64,000 nucleotides of DNA from Peredibacter sp045999315 (GTDB lineage Bacteria > Bdellovibrionota > Bacteriovoracia > Bacteriovoracales > Bacteriovoracaceae). The stretch lies in contig NZ_CP174607.1 in assembly GCF_045999315.1 (NCBI RefSeq), positions 1,116,001 to 1,180,000 of the forward strand, given 5' to 3'. The position numbers and the translations under genes are program-made. The notes beneath the pieces are model-generated. The model was not told the DNA's origin. It saw only the letters and a program-made list of their open reading frames with translations, and did not search any database. This document shows positions 42,731-51,421 of the stretch, piece after piece. How positions within the stretch are numbered: the stretch's first letter is position 1; every line of letters starts with the position of its first letter.

Positions 42731-44062
42731 ATGATCCAATACTATCTAGATTTAGAGAAACAAGTTAAAAATATCAAAGAAAAGGCCCTCTCCCAAGGGC
42801 AAATCCAGAAGATTTACAGTACTGCTTATTTTATCTCTTTATCAATTCGCGCTCCAGGTAAAACCTGGCATTTATTCTTTGGGCGGGGAGGCGGCCAGGA
42901 AGGGCTGTGGCTTCATGATTCACCTCCTCCATCCGAACTAAGACGAAAAGATAATTTTCTGGAGTATCTTCGTCGCCACTTAAGTTCATGCAGTTTCCTT
43001 GATGTCTCTTTGGATAAGTTTGATCGGATTGTGAAGATCAGCTATCAGAAGTTTGGTGAAGAACAGTCCTTTTTATTATTCTGGAAAGGACGAAAATTGT
43101 ACTTTCTTCATCACTATCAAGATCAACCAGAAACACCTTTTAAATTGTTATTAAGTTGGCGGGGAAAAGCGTTTGTTCCTGGACTCGAAATTGATGACCT
43201 TTATTCTTATTTTGATGAAATCGGTCGCCACCATGACATGAAACATGACATGGCCTCTGCAGGGATTCCTGGAATGGAAAAACTTCTGGAAGATGAACTC
43301 AAGACATCAGCATTAAAGGGCATGAATTCCGCTCCAACTTTCCTTCAACGTAAAAAAGAAAATATTGAAGATGACCTTCGTCGCACTCGCCAGTGGGAGA
43401 AACTCCAGACGATTCTTGATAAAGGAGAGTCGCTGGACATGTATGAGCTTAAAGTCGGTGATCATAAGATTAAGTTTGAAGGCGAACTTAATCCTTATGA
43501 GCGAAGAAATCTTCTCTTTCAAAAAATTAAAAAGTTAAAACGCGGCGAAACCATTTTAAGTGAGAGACTTCAAAGCGTGACTGAGCAGTTGGCAGGAACG
43601 AAAACAACCGTCACTAAAACTTCTACCATTCCCATCACAAGGCCAGTTTGGGGAGAAGAGAAGTCACCTACTTTTCAACCACCAAAAAATTCTGCAGATG
43701 AATATAAAATCCTGTCTCTTGAGAATTGTCAGATTGGCGTTGGTCTAAACTCTCAAGGCAACGATCAATTGAGAAACAAGTGGGCCGGCAAAGAAGATTA
43801 CTGGATTCACCTCGACGGGCAAAAAAGTTCTCATGTAGTGATAAAACTTCCACAGGGGCACGCCTTGGACCCACAGATTCTGAACCTTGGCGCCTCAATA
43901 GTTGCCCATTTTTCTCACTTTAATGCTGATTGGATCCCTATTATCTACACCCAGGTGAAAAATTTGAAGGGTGTTTCCGGGGCCGCGGGTATGGTAATAT
44001 ACAAAAAAGAAAAACATCTACAATGTCCCAGAGTTAATCTGGACCAAGTAATTAAGGACTGA
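42731..44062 (+). CDS. rqcH: RqcH/NFACT-family ribosome quality-control factor
   Basis: A 443-residue NFACT protein. The N-terminal NFACT-N domain holds Asp98-Arg99 (KFDRIV), the pair needed by RqcH for Ala-tRNA recruitment; a coiled coil follows (about 230-300), and a C-terminal NFACT-R domain with WAGKEDYWIHLDGQKSSHVVI. It is shorter than Bacillus RqcH. RqcH adds C-terminal alanine tails to nascent chains on split 50S subunits. ATG 42731 is preferred to the upstream in-frame 42683, which would overlap mutS2 antisense. No Shine-Dalgarno sequence. Confidence 0.8.
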   Translation: MIQYYLDLEKQVKNIKEKALSQGQIQKIYSTAYFISLSIRAPGKTWHLFFGRGGGQEGLWLHDSPPPSELRRKDNFLEYLRRHLSSCSFLDVSLDKFDRIVKISYQKFGEEQSFLLFWKGRKLYFLHHYQDQPETPFKLLLSWRGKAFVPGLEIDDLYSYFDEIGRHHDMKHDMASAGIPGMEKLLEDELKTSALKGMNSAPTFLQRKKENIEDDLRRTRQWEKLQTILDKGESLDMYELKVGDHKIKFEGELNPYERRNLLFQKIKKLKRGETILSERLQSVTEQLAGTKTTVTKTSTIPITRPVWGEEKSPTFQPPKNSADEYKILSLENCQIGVGLNSQGNDQLRNKWAGKEDYWIHLDGQKSSHVVIKLPQGHALDPQILNLGASIVAHFSHFNADWIPIIYTQVKNLKGVSGAAGMVIYKKEKHLQCPRVNLDQVIKD

Positions 44063-44064
44063 TT

Positions 44065-44868
44065 ATGAAGGCCCTACTTTGTTTACTGTTTGTTACATCT
44101 ACCGCAGCTTTTGCTCAAGACCCAGGCACATACCTCAAAAACTTTGATAACAAAGTTTACTCTCTTAAAAGTAAAGGTGTTGCTGATTTCGTGGTGGACA
44201 TCGAGAGCAGTAAATTAACTAAACAGATGAATGATCAGCAGGTCTTCGGAAAGGTGAAGGAAGTTGTTTTTCGCACTTATTGGACCGCAAAACCGGAGCG
44301 ATTAGCAATTGAAGTTGAAGGACTTCCAGAAGGTTTTAAAGAAGTGAAAGAAGAGCTTAAGGCCTCGCTTCTGGGAATGATGGACAATCTTCTTCCTCCA
44401 ACGATGGCCCAACGTTTTCCAAACTATAAGCTTTCGAATGGAACAAATCCAAAAGAGATTCTGGCCCAAGATACTTCAGGCGCAGCTCCAATTCCAAGTT
44501 TCGTTTTGAAGTTTGATAAAGACGATAAACTCACAGAAGTTGTGGGACAAAGGCCCATCGGAACTCTTGTGATTAGTCCAGTATATGTCAAAGAATCATT
44601 CACTGATGGTCGCTATGTACTGAAAGAGCAAACAACGGTCAGCACTGAAGGCGGACAGACTGTAACCATCAAGAAAGAACTGGATTATGGAAACTCGCAG
44701 GGTATTGGTGTTTTGACCGGGGTTGAAGTGACCACTGAACAGAAAGGTCAGAGCGGAAAACCGGTTTCTTCGACGGAAAAGCTCACTTTTAAAAATTACA
44801 AAATCAATACAGGCGATGCCCTGAAATACTTCCTTGGTGAAGGAACCAAAGAAATTAAAAAACAATAA
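44065..44868 (+). CDS. Secreted protein, possibly LolA/LolB-like
   Basis: A 267-residue protein with a signal peptide (MKALLCLLFVTSTAAFA) and a beta-rich body (VKEVVFRTYWTAKPERLAIEVEG, YVLKEQTTVSTEGGQTVTIKKE), recalling a lipoprotein-carrier half-barrel, although no defining motif is seen. It begins 2 nt after rqcH with AAGGA upstream. Function unknown. Confidence 0.6.
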   Translation: MKALLCLLFVTSTAAFAQDPGTYLKNFDNKVYSLKSKGVADFVVDIESSKLTKQMNDQQVFGKVKEVVFRTYWTAKPERLAIEVEGLPEGFKEVKEELKASLLGMMDNLLPPTMAQRFPNYKLSNGTNPKEILAQDTSGAAPIPSFVLKFDKDDKLTEVVGQRPIGTLVISPVYVKESFTDGRYVLKEQTTVSTEGGQTVTIKKELDYGNSQGIGVLTGVEVTTEQKGQSGKPVSSTEKLTFKNYKINTGDALKYFLGEGTKEIKKQ

Positions 44869-44896
44869 ACCTGATCAGAATAGTTTATTCGTTTTT
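44864..44896 (+). terminator. Weak terminator after secreted protein gene
   Basis: AATAAAC (44864-44870) pairs with GTTTATT (44883-44889) around a 12-nt loop that holds the palindrome CTGATCAG; CGTTTTT follows. It overlaps the stop codon. Confidence 0.4.
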
Positions 44897-44910
44897 AGAG
44901 TGCTTCTTTC

Positions 44911-44938
44911 TTGAGTGGCACATGTAAGAGGTTATAAT
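44911..44938 (+). promoter_or_regulatory. Sigma-70 promoter for the RlmI-like gene
   Basis: TTGAGT (44911-44916), 16-nt spacer, perfect TATAAT (44933-44938), about 28 nt before the GTG start. It probably drives the following methyltransferase and may feed the MoxR/Bat operon. Confidence 0.65.
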
Positions 44939-44966
44939 GATTTAATAACTTTCTTAAGGTGTATAC

Positions 44967-46157
44967 GTGCGTTCAATAGTCTTGTCTAAAAGTGGTATCA
45001 ATAAAGTTCGAAGTCATTCATCTGAATTAAAGGCCGCTGATTTCGAAGGTTCAATTAAATCCGTACCTCCGGGTGAGTGGTGTCTGTTTCAATTATCTCC
45101 AACGGATGTGTATGTAGGTTTTATCAATCCCATGATTGAGGAAAAATACACTTGCGCTTATCTGGTGGGAAAAATCACGACTGAAGAGCTTAAAACATTT
45201 TCGGCGGAAAAGTTTATCTCTCAAAAGATTAAAACCGCCTTTGATAAACGTCAGCGCTATGAGACCTATCGCGCAGGTGCCAGGCTCTTCTATGGAGCGA
45301 GTGATGGGCTCCCGGGTCTGATTGTTGACGGCTTTGAAAATGCTTCGATTATCCAGATCAATACTGCTGGAATCGACAAATTTCGAGATCAGATCAAATT
45401 AACTTTTGAAGAACTCACTAAGACCAAAAGCTATTTCTTAGATAATGCTAAATACCGTGAAAAAGAATTTCTTCCAACGTTTGAGGCGGAAAAATTTCCG
45501 GATTTGGATGTGATGGAAAATGGTCTTAGATATAAGATTCGTTCGGAGGTTTTACAGAAAGTCGGTTTCTACTATGACCATCGTGAAAACCGTTATCAAT
45601 TAGTAAGTCTCCTGAAGCGTTTAAGCAATAAACCAAAACGCGGGGTGGATCTCTTCAGTTACGCCGGGGCCTGGGGCATGAGTGCTCTTTCCGGAGGTGT
45701 AGAAAGAGTTGAGTTTGTGGACCAGGGAGACTTTTCAGTTGAAGTCGGCACGGCCCTTGAACTTAATGGATTTGATGATCGCGGTGCTTTTCATCGTCAG
45801 GATGTTTTTAAATTCCTGGATGAAATGATTAATAAGCAAACAAAGTTTGATCTTGTGCTTTGTGATCCTCCGGCATTTGCCAAGAGTGCTTCTCAAAAAG
45901 ATCAGGCGCTGGAAGGTTACAGCAAACTCCATCGCAAGGTCTTAAAGTGCGCTGCTTCGGGGAGCATCTGTGCTTTCTCTTCTTGTACTCATTATGTTGG
46001 GCATGATGAGTTCCAAAAAAATATTATGGATGCTGCTAGAAAAGAAGGTCGTAAGATCCAGTTAATTTACAGTGGAATGCAGGGTTGGGACCATCCGGTA
46101 ACTTCTCTCGAAGATAAATCTAATTACATTAAAAGTTATTTCTATTTTGTGGAGTAA
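44967..46157 (+). CDS. RlmI-like rRNA large-subunit cytosine methyltransferase
   Basis: A 396-residue class I methyltransferase starting with GTG 44967 (AAGGTG upstream). An N-terminal PUA domain (about 1-75) precedes an EEHD-like central part and the SAM site: VDLFSYAGAWGMSA, EFVDQGDFSVE and the catalytic CDPPAFAKS. This is the RlmI/RlmK layout, whose E. coli member makes m5C1962 in 23S rRNA. The exact target here is not determined. Confidence 0.85.
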   Translation: MRSIVLSKSGINKVRSHSSELKAADFEGSIKSVPPGEWCLFQLSPTDVYVGFINPMIEEKYTCAYLVGKITTEELKTFSAEKFISQKIKTAFDKRQRYETYRAGARLFYGASDGLPGLIVDGFENASIIQINTAGIDKFRDQIKLTFEELTKTKSYFLDNAKYREKEFLPTFEAEKFPDLDVMENGLRYKIRSEVLQKVGFYYDHRENRYQLVSLLKRLSNKPKRGVDLFSYAGAWGMSALSGGVERVEFVDQGDFSVEVGTALELNGFDDRGAFHRQDVFKFLDEMINKQTKFDLVLCDPPAFAKSASQKDQALEGYSKLHRKVLKCAASGSICAFSSCTHYVGHDEFQKNIMDAARKEGRKIQLIYSGMQGWDHPVTSLEDKSNYIKSYFYFVE

Positions 46158-46160
46158 AAT

Positions 46161-47102
46161 ATGGTTTTGCAGGAAAAAGCCCATACAGTCATTAAGCAGG
46201 CTAAAACAATCATCTTCGGGCAAGATGAACTTCTAGAGTCGATCGTGGCCGCACTGGTGTGTGAAGGACACTTACTTATTGAAGGTCTTCCTGGTCTAGG
46301 TAAGACTCTCAGCGTGTCTGTCATGAGTAAGCTGTGTGATCTTCACTTTCAGCGCATTCAATTTACTCCCGATCTTCTTCCTTCGGATCTGATTGGTACC
46401 ATGATGTACAATCAACAGAAGCAGGAATTCTCAACGAAGTTCGGTCCCATTTTCACACAGCTCGTATTAGCGGATGAGATCAACCGTTCTCCGGCAAAAG
46501 TTCAGGCCGCTCTTCTTGAGGCCATGGCCGAAAAGCAAGTTACGATTGGTGATAAGACCCATAAACTTCCAACTCCGTTTGTGGTGCTTGCAACTCAAAA
46601 CCCGATTGAGCAGGAAGGAACATACAATCTTCCAGAAGCACAGCTTGACCGCTTTATGATGAAGATCTCTGTGGATTATCCGGATTTCGAAGCTGAGAAG
46701 AGTGTTCTGGGCCTTAAGCCCGCTCAACTGGATTTAAAGCCAGTGATTAATCAGAATGACTTGTTCGAAATGAAGGAAAAAGTCGAACAAATCTACGTGG
46801 ACGAAAAAATCAAAGACATGATCATCCGAATCGTTCACGCCACACGTCCGGGAAGTAAGTTTTTCCTGAAAAAGTATGACGGTGCCATTATCGCGGGCGC
46901 TTCACCACGTGCTTCAATCTGGTTATTTAAAATTGCAAAATTCAGGGCCTTCATGGAAGGAAAAGATTTTGTTTCTCCAGATCACCTACTATCAATTGTG
47001 CCATCAGTTCTAGGTCACCGTGTGATTCCTTCTTATGAAGCTCAAATTGATAAACTTAACACAAGGAATCTAGTGGCGACCATCGCTGCGAATGTGATCT
47101 AA
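46161..47102 (+). CDS. MoxR-family AAA+ ATPase
   Basis: A 313-residue AAA+ protein with Walker A EGLPGLGKT, Walker B LVLADEINRSPAK, sensor 1 ATQNPIEQEGTYNLPEAQLDRF, and a C-terminal lid. MoxR ATPases work with DUF58 and von Willebrand A proteins, thought to be chaperone systems for periplasmic or membrane complexes. It leads the Bat-type operon. Confidence 0.9.
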   Translation: MVLQEKAHTVIKQAKTIIFGQDELLESIVAALVCEGHLLIEGLPGLGKTLSVSVMSKLCDLHFQRIQFTPDLLPSDLIGTMMYNQQKQEFSTKFGPIFTQLVLADEINRSPAKVQAALLEAMAEKQVTIGDKTHKLPTPFVVLATQNPIEQEGTYNLPEAQLDRFMMKISVDYPDFEAEKSVLGLKPAQLDLKPVINQNDLFEMKEKVEQIYVDEKIKDMIIRIVHATRPGSKFFLKKYDGAIIAGASPRASIWLFKIAKFRAFMEGKDFVSPDHLLSIVPSVLGHRVIPSYEAQIDKLNTRNLVATIAANVI

Positions 47103-47104
47103 GT

Positions 47105-47947
47105 ATGAACTTAAAGGAAATCGAACGCGTTGTTGGGATGATCCAGACGCACATTTTCAGAAATTCTAATGCTTATTCTGCAGGCATGCTGAAATCGCAT
47201 TTCCGTGGTTCTGGGCTTCAATTTCGTGAGCACCAGATTTACGTTCCTGGTGATGATGTTCGTTTCATTGATTGGAAGCTTTCTGCCAGATCACAAAATA
47301 CATATGTAAAGACCTTTGAGGAAGAGCGTAACGTTGAAATCGTCGTGATGATGGATCTAAGTCAAACGCTTCTTTATGGATTCGAAGACGTGTCTAAACT
47401 TCAGGCCATGATTGAAATTATCGGTCTTCTCTACATTCTTGCCGGTGAGACCCATGATTTAGTGAGAGTGGTGATTTGGTCCAGCAAGACCATCAACCTA
47501 CCGCCTAAAAAAGGAAAAGAAGGTCTGACCCTTTTTATTTCTATGCTCGAAAGGCTTGGGCTGATTGATGAAGACGGAAAAGTCATCATAAAGCAGAAAG
47601 GAAATCTTAATTCTCACACCGAGGAAAATAAGATCGCTCAAATTAAGTCGTTTCTCGCTCGTAGGAAGGAAGTGATTTATCTGGGTGACCTAAGTCTTGT
47701 GAAGAACAAAGAACTTTGGGGAAAGATCCTGGATAAAAAAAATATGAATTGTTTCCGGATTTATTCTCCAGTGGACAAGAACACCGATCTTCCCTTCCTG
47801 TTTAAGGCCAAGAATCCTCTGACTAACCGAGGTGTGGTAACTGATCTTAAGAGCATGGAGAAAGATCCTCTCTTTATGAAGCAGCGATTTAAAGAAATCG
47901 GTGTTCATGAACGTTATTTGGAAAAATTTGTAAAAGAGCTAGTGTGA
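47105..47947 (+). CDS. DUF58 protein
   Basis: A 280-residue cytoplasmic protein following moxR by 2 nt. The DUF58 core GDDVRFIDWKLSARSQNTYVKTFEEE and a von Willebrand-like VMMDLSQTLL (MIDAS-type DxSxT variant) are present. It is the usual MoxR partner. GTGA overlap with the next gene. Confidence 0.9.
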   Translation: MNLKEIERVVGMIQTHIFRNSNAYSAGMLKSHFRGSGLQFREHQIYVPGDDVRFIDWKLSARSQNTYVKTFEEERNVEIVVMMDLSQTLLYGFEDVSKLQAMIEIIGLLYILAGETHDLVRVVIWSSKTINLPPKKGKEGLTLFISMLERLGLIDEDGKVIIKQKGNLNSHTEENKIAQIKSFLARRKEVIYLGDLSLVKNKELWGKILDKKNMNCFRIYSPVDKNTDLPFLFKAKNPLTNRGVVTDLKSMEKDPLFMKQRFKEIGVHERYLEKFVKELV

Positions 47948-48702
47948 TTAAATATATTGTTCTCTTTATTCTTCTTGTTCCTTGCCTTGCTTTCGGTGCG
48001 AGCGCTCTGAATTTAGATTTCGGGAAAAATGAAATCAAACAAGGAAGTCTGGAAACTGCAAAGATTCTTTTAAAGGCCGATGCTGTTCAAAGAGTGCCTC
48101 TTCAAAAACTAAAAGGTCAGACCCTCGCTGATACACTATACTTCTATGACGTCTCTCCACTTATGAGGAAAGAAGGAAGTGATTATTTTGAGGCAGAGGC
48201 CAAAGTCATTTTTGCCAAGGCCCCAGAAACAAATGCACTTGGCACAAAATTTGGAGAGGAAGATCTTCTTATTACCTGGGGCAATTCCCAAGTATTACCA
48301 ACTGAGGCCGCTCAAGGTTTTATCTTTGGCAAATTTGAAATTCCTTCTCGTCCAAAAATTCTTCTTTGGCTATCCGTTACTCTGGGAGTGGGGATACTTG
48401 CCTTTCTTATCATTTGGGGAAGAAAGAAGTATTTAATTAAGACCACGCTTAAAAAGAAAAAGCGCGCTCTTAAACAAGAACTTCTAAGTGCCACAACCTA
48501 TCAGGAAGTGGTGGACCTTTGGAAAAAGAAGCACAAATTTTTTGATGAGTTTCCTCAGGTCGAAGAACCTTTTAAGTCTTTCGAAGCAGTATTATTTAAA
48601 TACCAATTTAAACCTCGCCAGAATGAAGCGGAAATTTCTCAGGTGATTGAAGCTTACCGAGACTTTGTTCGTAAGGTTGAAGGAGGATTAAATGGAATTT
48701 AA
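47944..48702 (+). CDS. Bat-operon membrane protein, unknown
   Basis: A 252-residue protein starting with GTG in a GTGA overlap. A signal peptide (LFILLVPCLAFG), a periplasmic domain (about 20-135), one membrane helix (about 140-158) and a cytoplasmic helical tail (LKKKKRALKQELLSATTYQE). The layout resembles the BatE/DUF4381-type gene in MoxR operons. Overlaps batA by 11 nt. Confidence 0.6.
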   Translation: MIKYIVLFILLVPCLAFGASALNLDFGKNEIKQGSLETAKILLKADAVQRVPLQKLKGQTLADTLYFYDVSPLMRKEGSDYFEAEAKVIFAKAPETNALGTKFGEEDLLITWGNSQVLPTEAAQGFIFGKFEIPSRPKILLWLSVTLGVGILAFLIIWGRKKYLIKTTLKKKKRALKQELLSATTYQEVVDLWKKKHKFFDEFPQVEEPFKSFEAVLFKYQFKPRQNEAEISQVIEAYRDFVRKVEGGLNGI

Positions 48703-49669
48703 AAATCCTCTGCTTCTTTGGGCCGGAGTTATTGCAGGAATCATTTGGGCGATTGATTATTGGAAAATATTCCAGCGCGCTCAGCTTTACTTTCCTCTTA
48801 ACCAGCATAAAGTTTCTTGGTGGAAGAACGGTCTTCGTATCGTTTTATTCTTAATAGGTGTTGTGGGCTGGGGATACTTAAGCTATTCCCTTATGCAGCC
48901 TCGCAAGGCCCAGAAATTTTCTCCAAGTAGCGTTGAAGTGAACGACATTGTCCTTTGTATTGATGTGTCCCGTTCAATGCTTGCAGAAGATATCAGACCT
49001 AACCGTCTGGAAGTTGCCAAAGAGCGCATCCGTGAATTTGCTCGTCTACGCCCGACTGATCGTATCTCTATTGTTATTTTCTCTGAGAAAGTCTTTACTC
49101 TTCTTCCATTAACAACTGACCCATCACTAGTTGATAAAGTATTGTCTGAAATTTCAATCGGCTATTTAGGAAGTGGTACAAACATTGGTGATGGTCTCGC
49201 TCTCAGTGTGGCCCGTGCCGTGAATAGTGATACTAAGAACAAGGTCATCGTTCTTCTCACTGACGGTGTGGCGAACGTAGGAACCATGACGCCAATGCAG
49301 GCCGCAGAAGAGGCCAAAAAATATGGAATCAAGGTCTATACAATCGGTCTAGGAACGGATGAAGACGCCAAGATTCCTGTTGGTAACGGAATCTTTGGAA
49401 CTCAATACCAACTTATTCCTGGTGGTTCCATTGACTATAAAGTCTTAAAAGAAATTAGTGATCTCACCGGTGGAAAGTTCTATCCGGCCAAGAGTGAGAA
49501 AGCACTGAGAGACATTCTGGATGATATTCAGAAGTTGGAAAAAACTGAAATCAAAGTAAATCATCAGGTGGTTTACGATGAAAAATACTATTCATATCTC
49601 TTAATGGGAGTGGCGCTGATCTTTGGAGTTGAGGTCTTACGTCGATTGCTCCTAAAGGATGTGGTATGA
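48692..49669 (+). CDS. batA: BatA-type von Willebrand factor A membrane protein
   Basis: A 325-residue protein with N-terminal membrane segments, a periplasmic/extracytoplasmic vWA domain having a complete MIDAS site D91-V-S-R-S95, a later T-N-I-G-D-G segment and LLTDGVANVG, and a C-terminal membrane helix. It is part of the aerotolerance (Bat) operon, whose role in stress or cell-envelope complexes is not settled. ATGA overlap with the next gene. Confidence 0.88.
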   Translation: MEFKNPLLLWAGVIAGIIWAIDYWKIFQRAQLYFPLNQHKVSWWKNGLRIVLFLIGVVGWGYLSYSLMQPRKAQKFSPSSVEVNDIVLCIDVSRSMLAEDIRPNRLEVAKERIREFARLRPTDRISIVIFSEKVFTLLPLTTDPSLVDKVLSEISIGYLGSGTNIGDGLALSVARAVNSDTKNKVIVLLTDGVANVGTMTPMQAAEEAKKYGIKVYTIGLGTDEDAKIPVGNGIFGTQYQLIPGGSIDYKVLKEISDLTGGKFYPAKSEKALRDILDDIQKLEKTEIKVNHQVVYDEKYYSYLLMGVALIFGVEVLRRLLLKDVV

Positions 49670-51420
49670 ACTTTAACCAACTGACATTTTGGCCCGCCTT
49701 GTTGGTGTGTTTTCTCGTTTTTATTGTAATTGTGGTGCTTCTTGAGCGTCGATTTTTTAAATTAGTTAGAACTTACTGGTTTTATAACCGGAGTTTTTTT
49801 AGCTACCTTTCAACCTTGCTCTTTATCGCTGGCATGGGAGGTCTTCTAGTTAGTTTACTGGATGTGCGTGGTCCGGAAGAAAAGATCAAGACCGAAGTCC
49901 CTCAGGACAGAACGATTATTCTCATTGATACTTCTGCCAGTATGTTGGCGGAAGACGTAAAACCAAGTCGTCTTCAAAAGGCCGCTCTAATTGCGAAGCA
50001 CTTTGCAAGAAAGGCGGCAGGTCAGCAACTTTCAATCGTGGCCTTTGCAGAAATCCAAAAGAAGATTGTCCCTTTTACAAATGACATTGATCTGATTGAT
50101 GCTCGTCTCGATAGTATCAAAACGCTTCGTAATCAATATGGATCATCTGCTCTTACATCTGCCATTCAGGAAAGTATTCAGTACTTTCAGGAGACCGGAA
50201 GTGAGGCACGGGGAAATATTTTAGTTCTAACAGATGGTGAAGAGACCGCTGAAGGAATTGATCTTAAAGTTCCCAAGGAAATTCATGTGGCCCTGGTCGG
50301 TGTTGGAACAGAACAGGGTGGAAGAATTCCTCTTGATGATAGTCGTGGGTTTCGTTTTGGGTATAAGAAAGACAAAGGTCGCGACGTTATCACAAAATTA
50401 AATGAAAAATTCTTTGAACGCGCTACCGCAGATATGCCATCGGCCAAATATTGGATCGCCAATAGTTACTCTCTTCCTTCCGAAGAAATTCTGGAGTTCT
50501 TCCAATCAGAGAAGGTCAGAGGTGATCAGCAACAAGATATGGTCATTAAACCGGTACTTATGGAGTGGATCGTTGTTCCTTCGCTTATTCTTCTCGTTCT
50601 TTCTTACTTCCTTAAAAATTTGAAAGTATTTTCACTTGGATTACTTTTAATCATGGCACCGGTGCAGGCCCAAGAACAGGCGCCTGCTCAGGAACTATCT
50701 CCTGAGGCAGTTGAACGTCTGAATCAATTGCAGAAAGGTGAGTTAAACCAATTGGAAAAGTTAAAACTTGCAGACGATCTTCAACAGGGTGGTTCTAAAG
50801 ATGAAGGCCTTGCTCTCTATGAGGAAAATCTGCCTTCAAAAATTGATCCTGATCTTCCACCTGAGGCCTATTTGAACTATGGGACCGCTCTTTTAGAGAA
50901 GGGTGAAGTACAAAAAGGGCTGTCTGTTTATCAGAAACTTTCTGAATCGTTAAAGGGGAACCCTAAGGCCAACGAAATTAATGAGACCATGAATAAAAAT
51001 ATTGTTTCATTCTTTAAGAAACAAGAAGAGCAGAAGAAGAAAGAGAAAGAAAACAAAGACAAAAAAGAAAATAAAGATCAGCAAGATCAAAACCAGCAAT
51101 CTGGGAATCAAGACCAAAAAGATCAAAGTGGTAAATCGGGCCAGCAGCAGAAGAAAGAATCTGGAGATAATCAAGACCAGAAAAAAGAAGATCAAAAGAA
51201 AGATCAGTCTGAGGAAAAGAAAGACGAATCAGAAGATCAGGATAAAAAAGAACAAAAAGACCAGGAAAACCAAGGTGAGAAGAAACCAATGCCGCCTAAA
51301 AAAGTTCCTGCGAAATTGAAACAGCTCATGTCGGACGACCGTCAACTTCAAATGAAGATGATTGAACAAGGCACGAGAGATTTAAATAAGAAAAAATCCA
51401 GAAAGAGTAAGGACTGGTAG
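49666..51420 (+). CDS. batB: BatB/BatC-type fusion: von Willebrand A, TPR-like and charged tail
   Basis: A 584-residue protein. Two N-terminal membrane helices, a vWA domain with D88-T-S-A-S92 and VLTDGEETAEG, a third helix (about residues 300-325), then a TPR-like part (about 345-440: ALLEKGEVQKGLSVYQKLSE) and an extreme low-complexity region (about 450-545) of Lys, Gln, Asp, Glu and Asn. In many genomes batB and batC are separate; here they look fused. The tail's codons are almost all A/G-rich. Confidence 0.85.
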   Translation: MNFNQLTFWPALLVCFLVFIVIVVLLERRFFKLVRTYWFYNRSFFSYLSTLLFIAGMGGLLVSLLDVRGPEEKIKTEVPQDRTIILIDTSASMLAEDVKPSRLQKAALIAKHFARKAAGQQLSIVAFAEIQKKIVPFTNDIDLIDARLDSIKTLRNQYGSSALTSAIQESIQYFQETGSEARGNILVLTDGEETAEGIDLKVPKEIHVALVGVGTEQGGRIPLDDSRGFRFGYKKDKGRDVITKLNEKFFERATADMPSAKYWIANSYSLPSEEILEFFQSEKVRGDQQQDMVIKPVLMEWIVVPSLILLVLSYFLKNLKVFSLGLLLIMAPVQAQEQAPAQELSPEAVERLNQLQKGELNQLEKLKLADDLQQGGSKDEGLALYEENLPSKIDPDLPPEAYLNYGTALLEKGEVQKGLSVYQKLSESLKGNPKANEINETMNKNIVSFFKKQEEQKKKEKENKDKKENKDQQDQNQQSGNQDQKDQSGKSGQQQKKESGDNQDQKKEDQKKDQSEEKKDESEDQDKKEQKDQENQGEKKPMPPKKVPAKLKQLMSDDRQLQMKMIEQGTRDLNKKKSRKSKDW

Positions 51421-51421
51421 T

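Noticed and set aside
42731..44062. Fibronectin-binding adhesin
   Set aside because: The NFACT-R domain and Asp-Arg pair support an intracellular RqcH; there is no signal peptide.
51002..51319. Open frames on both strands inside the BatB/C tail
   Set aside because: They arise from the A/G-only composition of the low-complexity region and give Lys/Arg- or Leu/Phe-biased nonsense.
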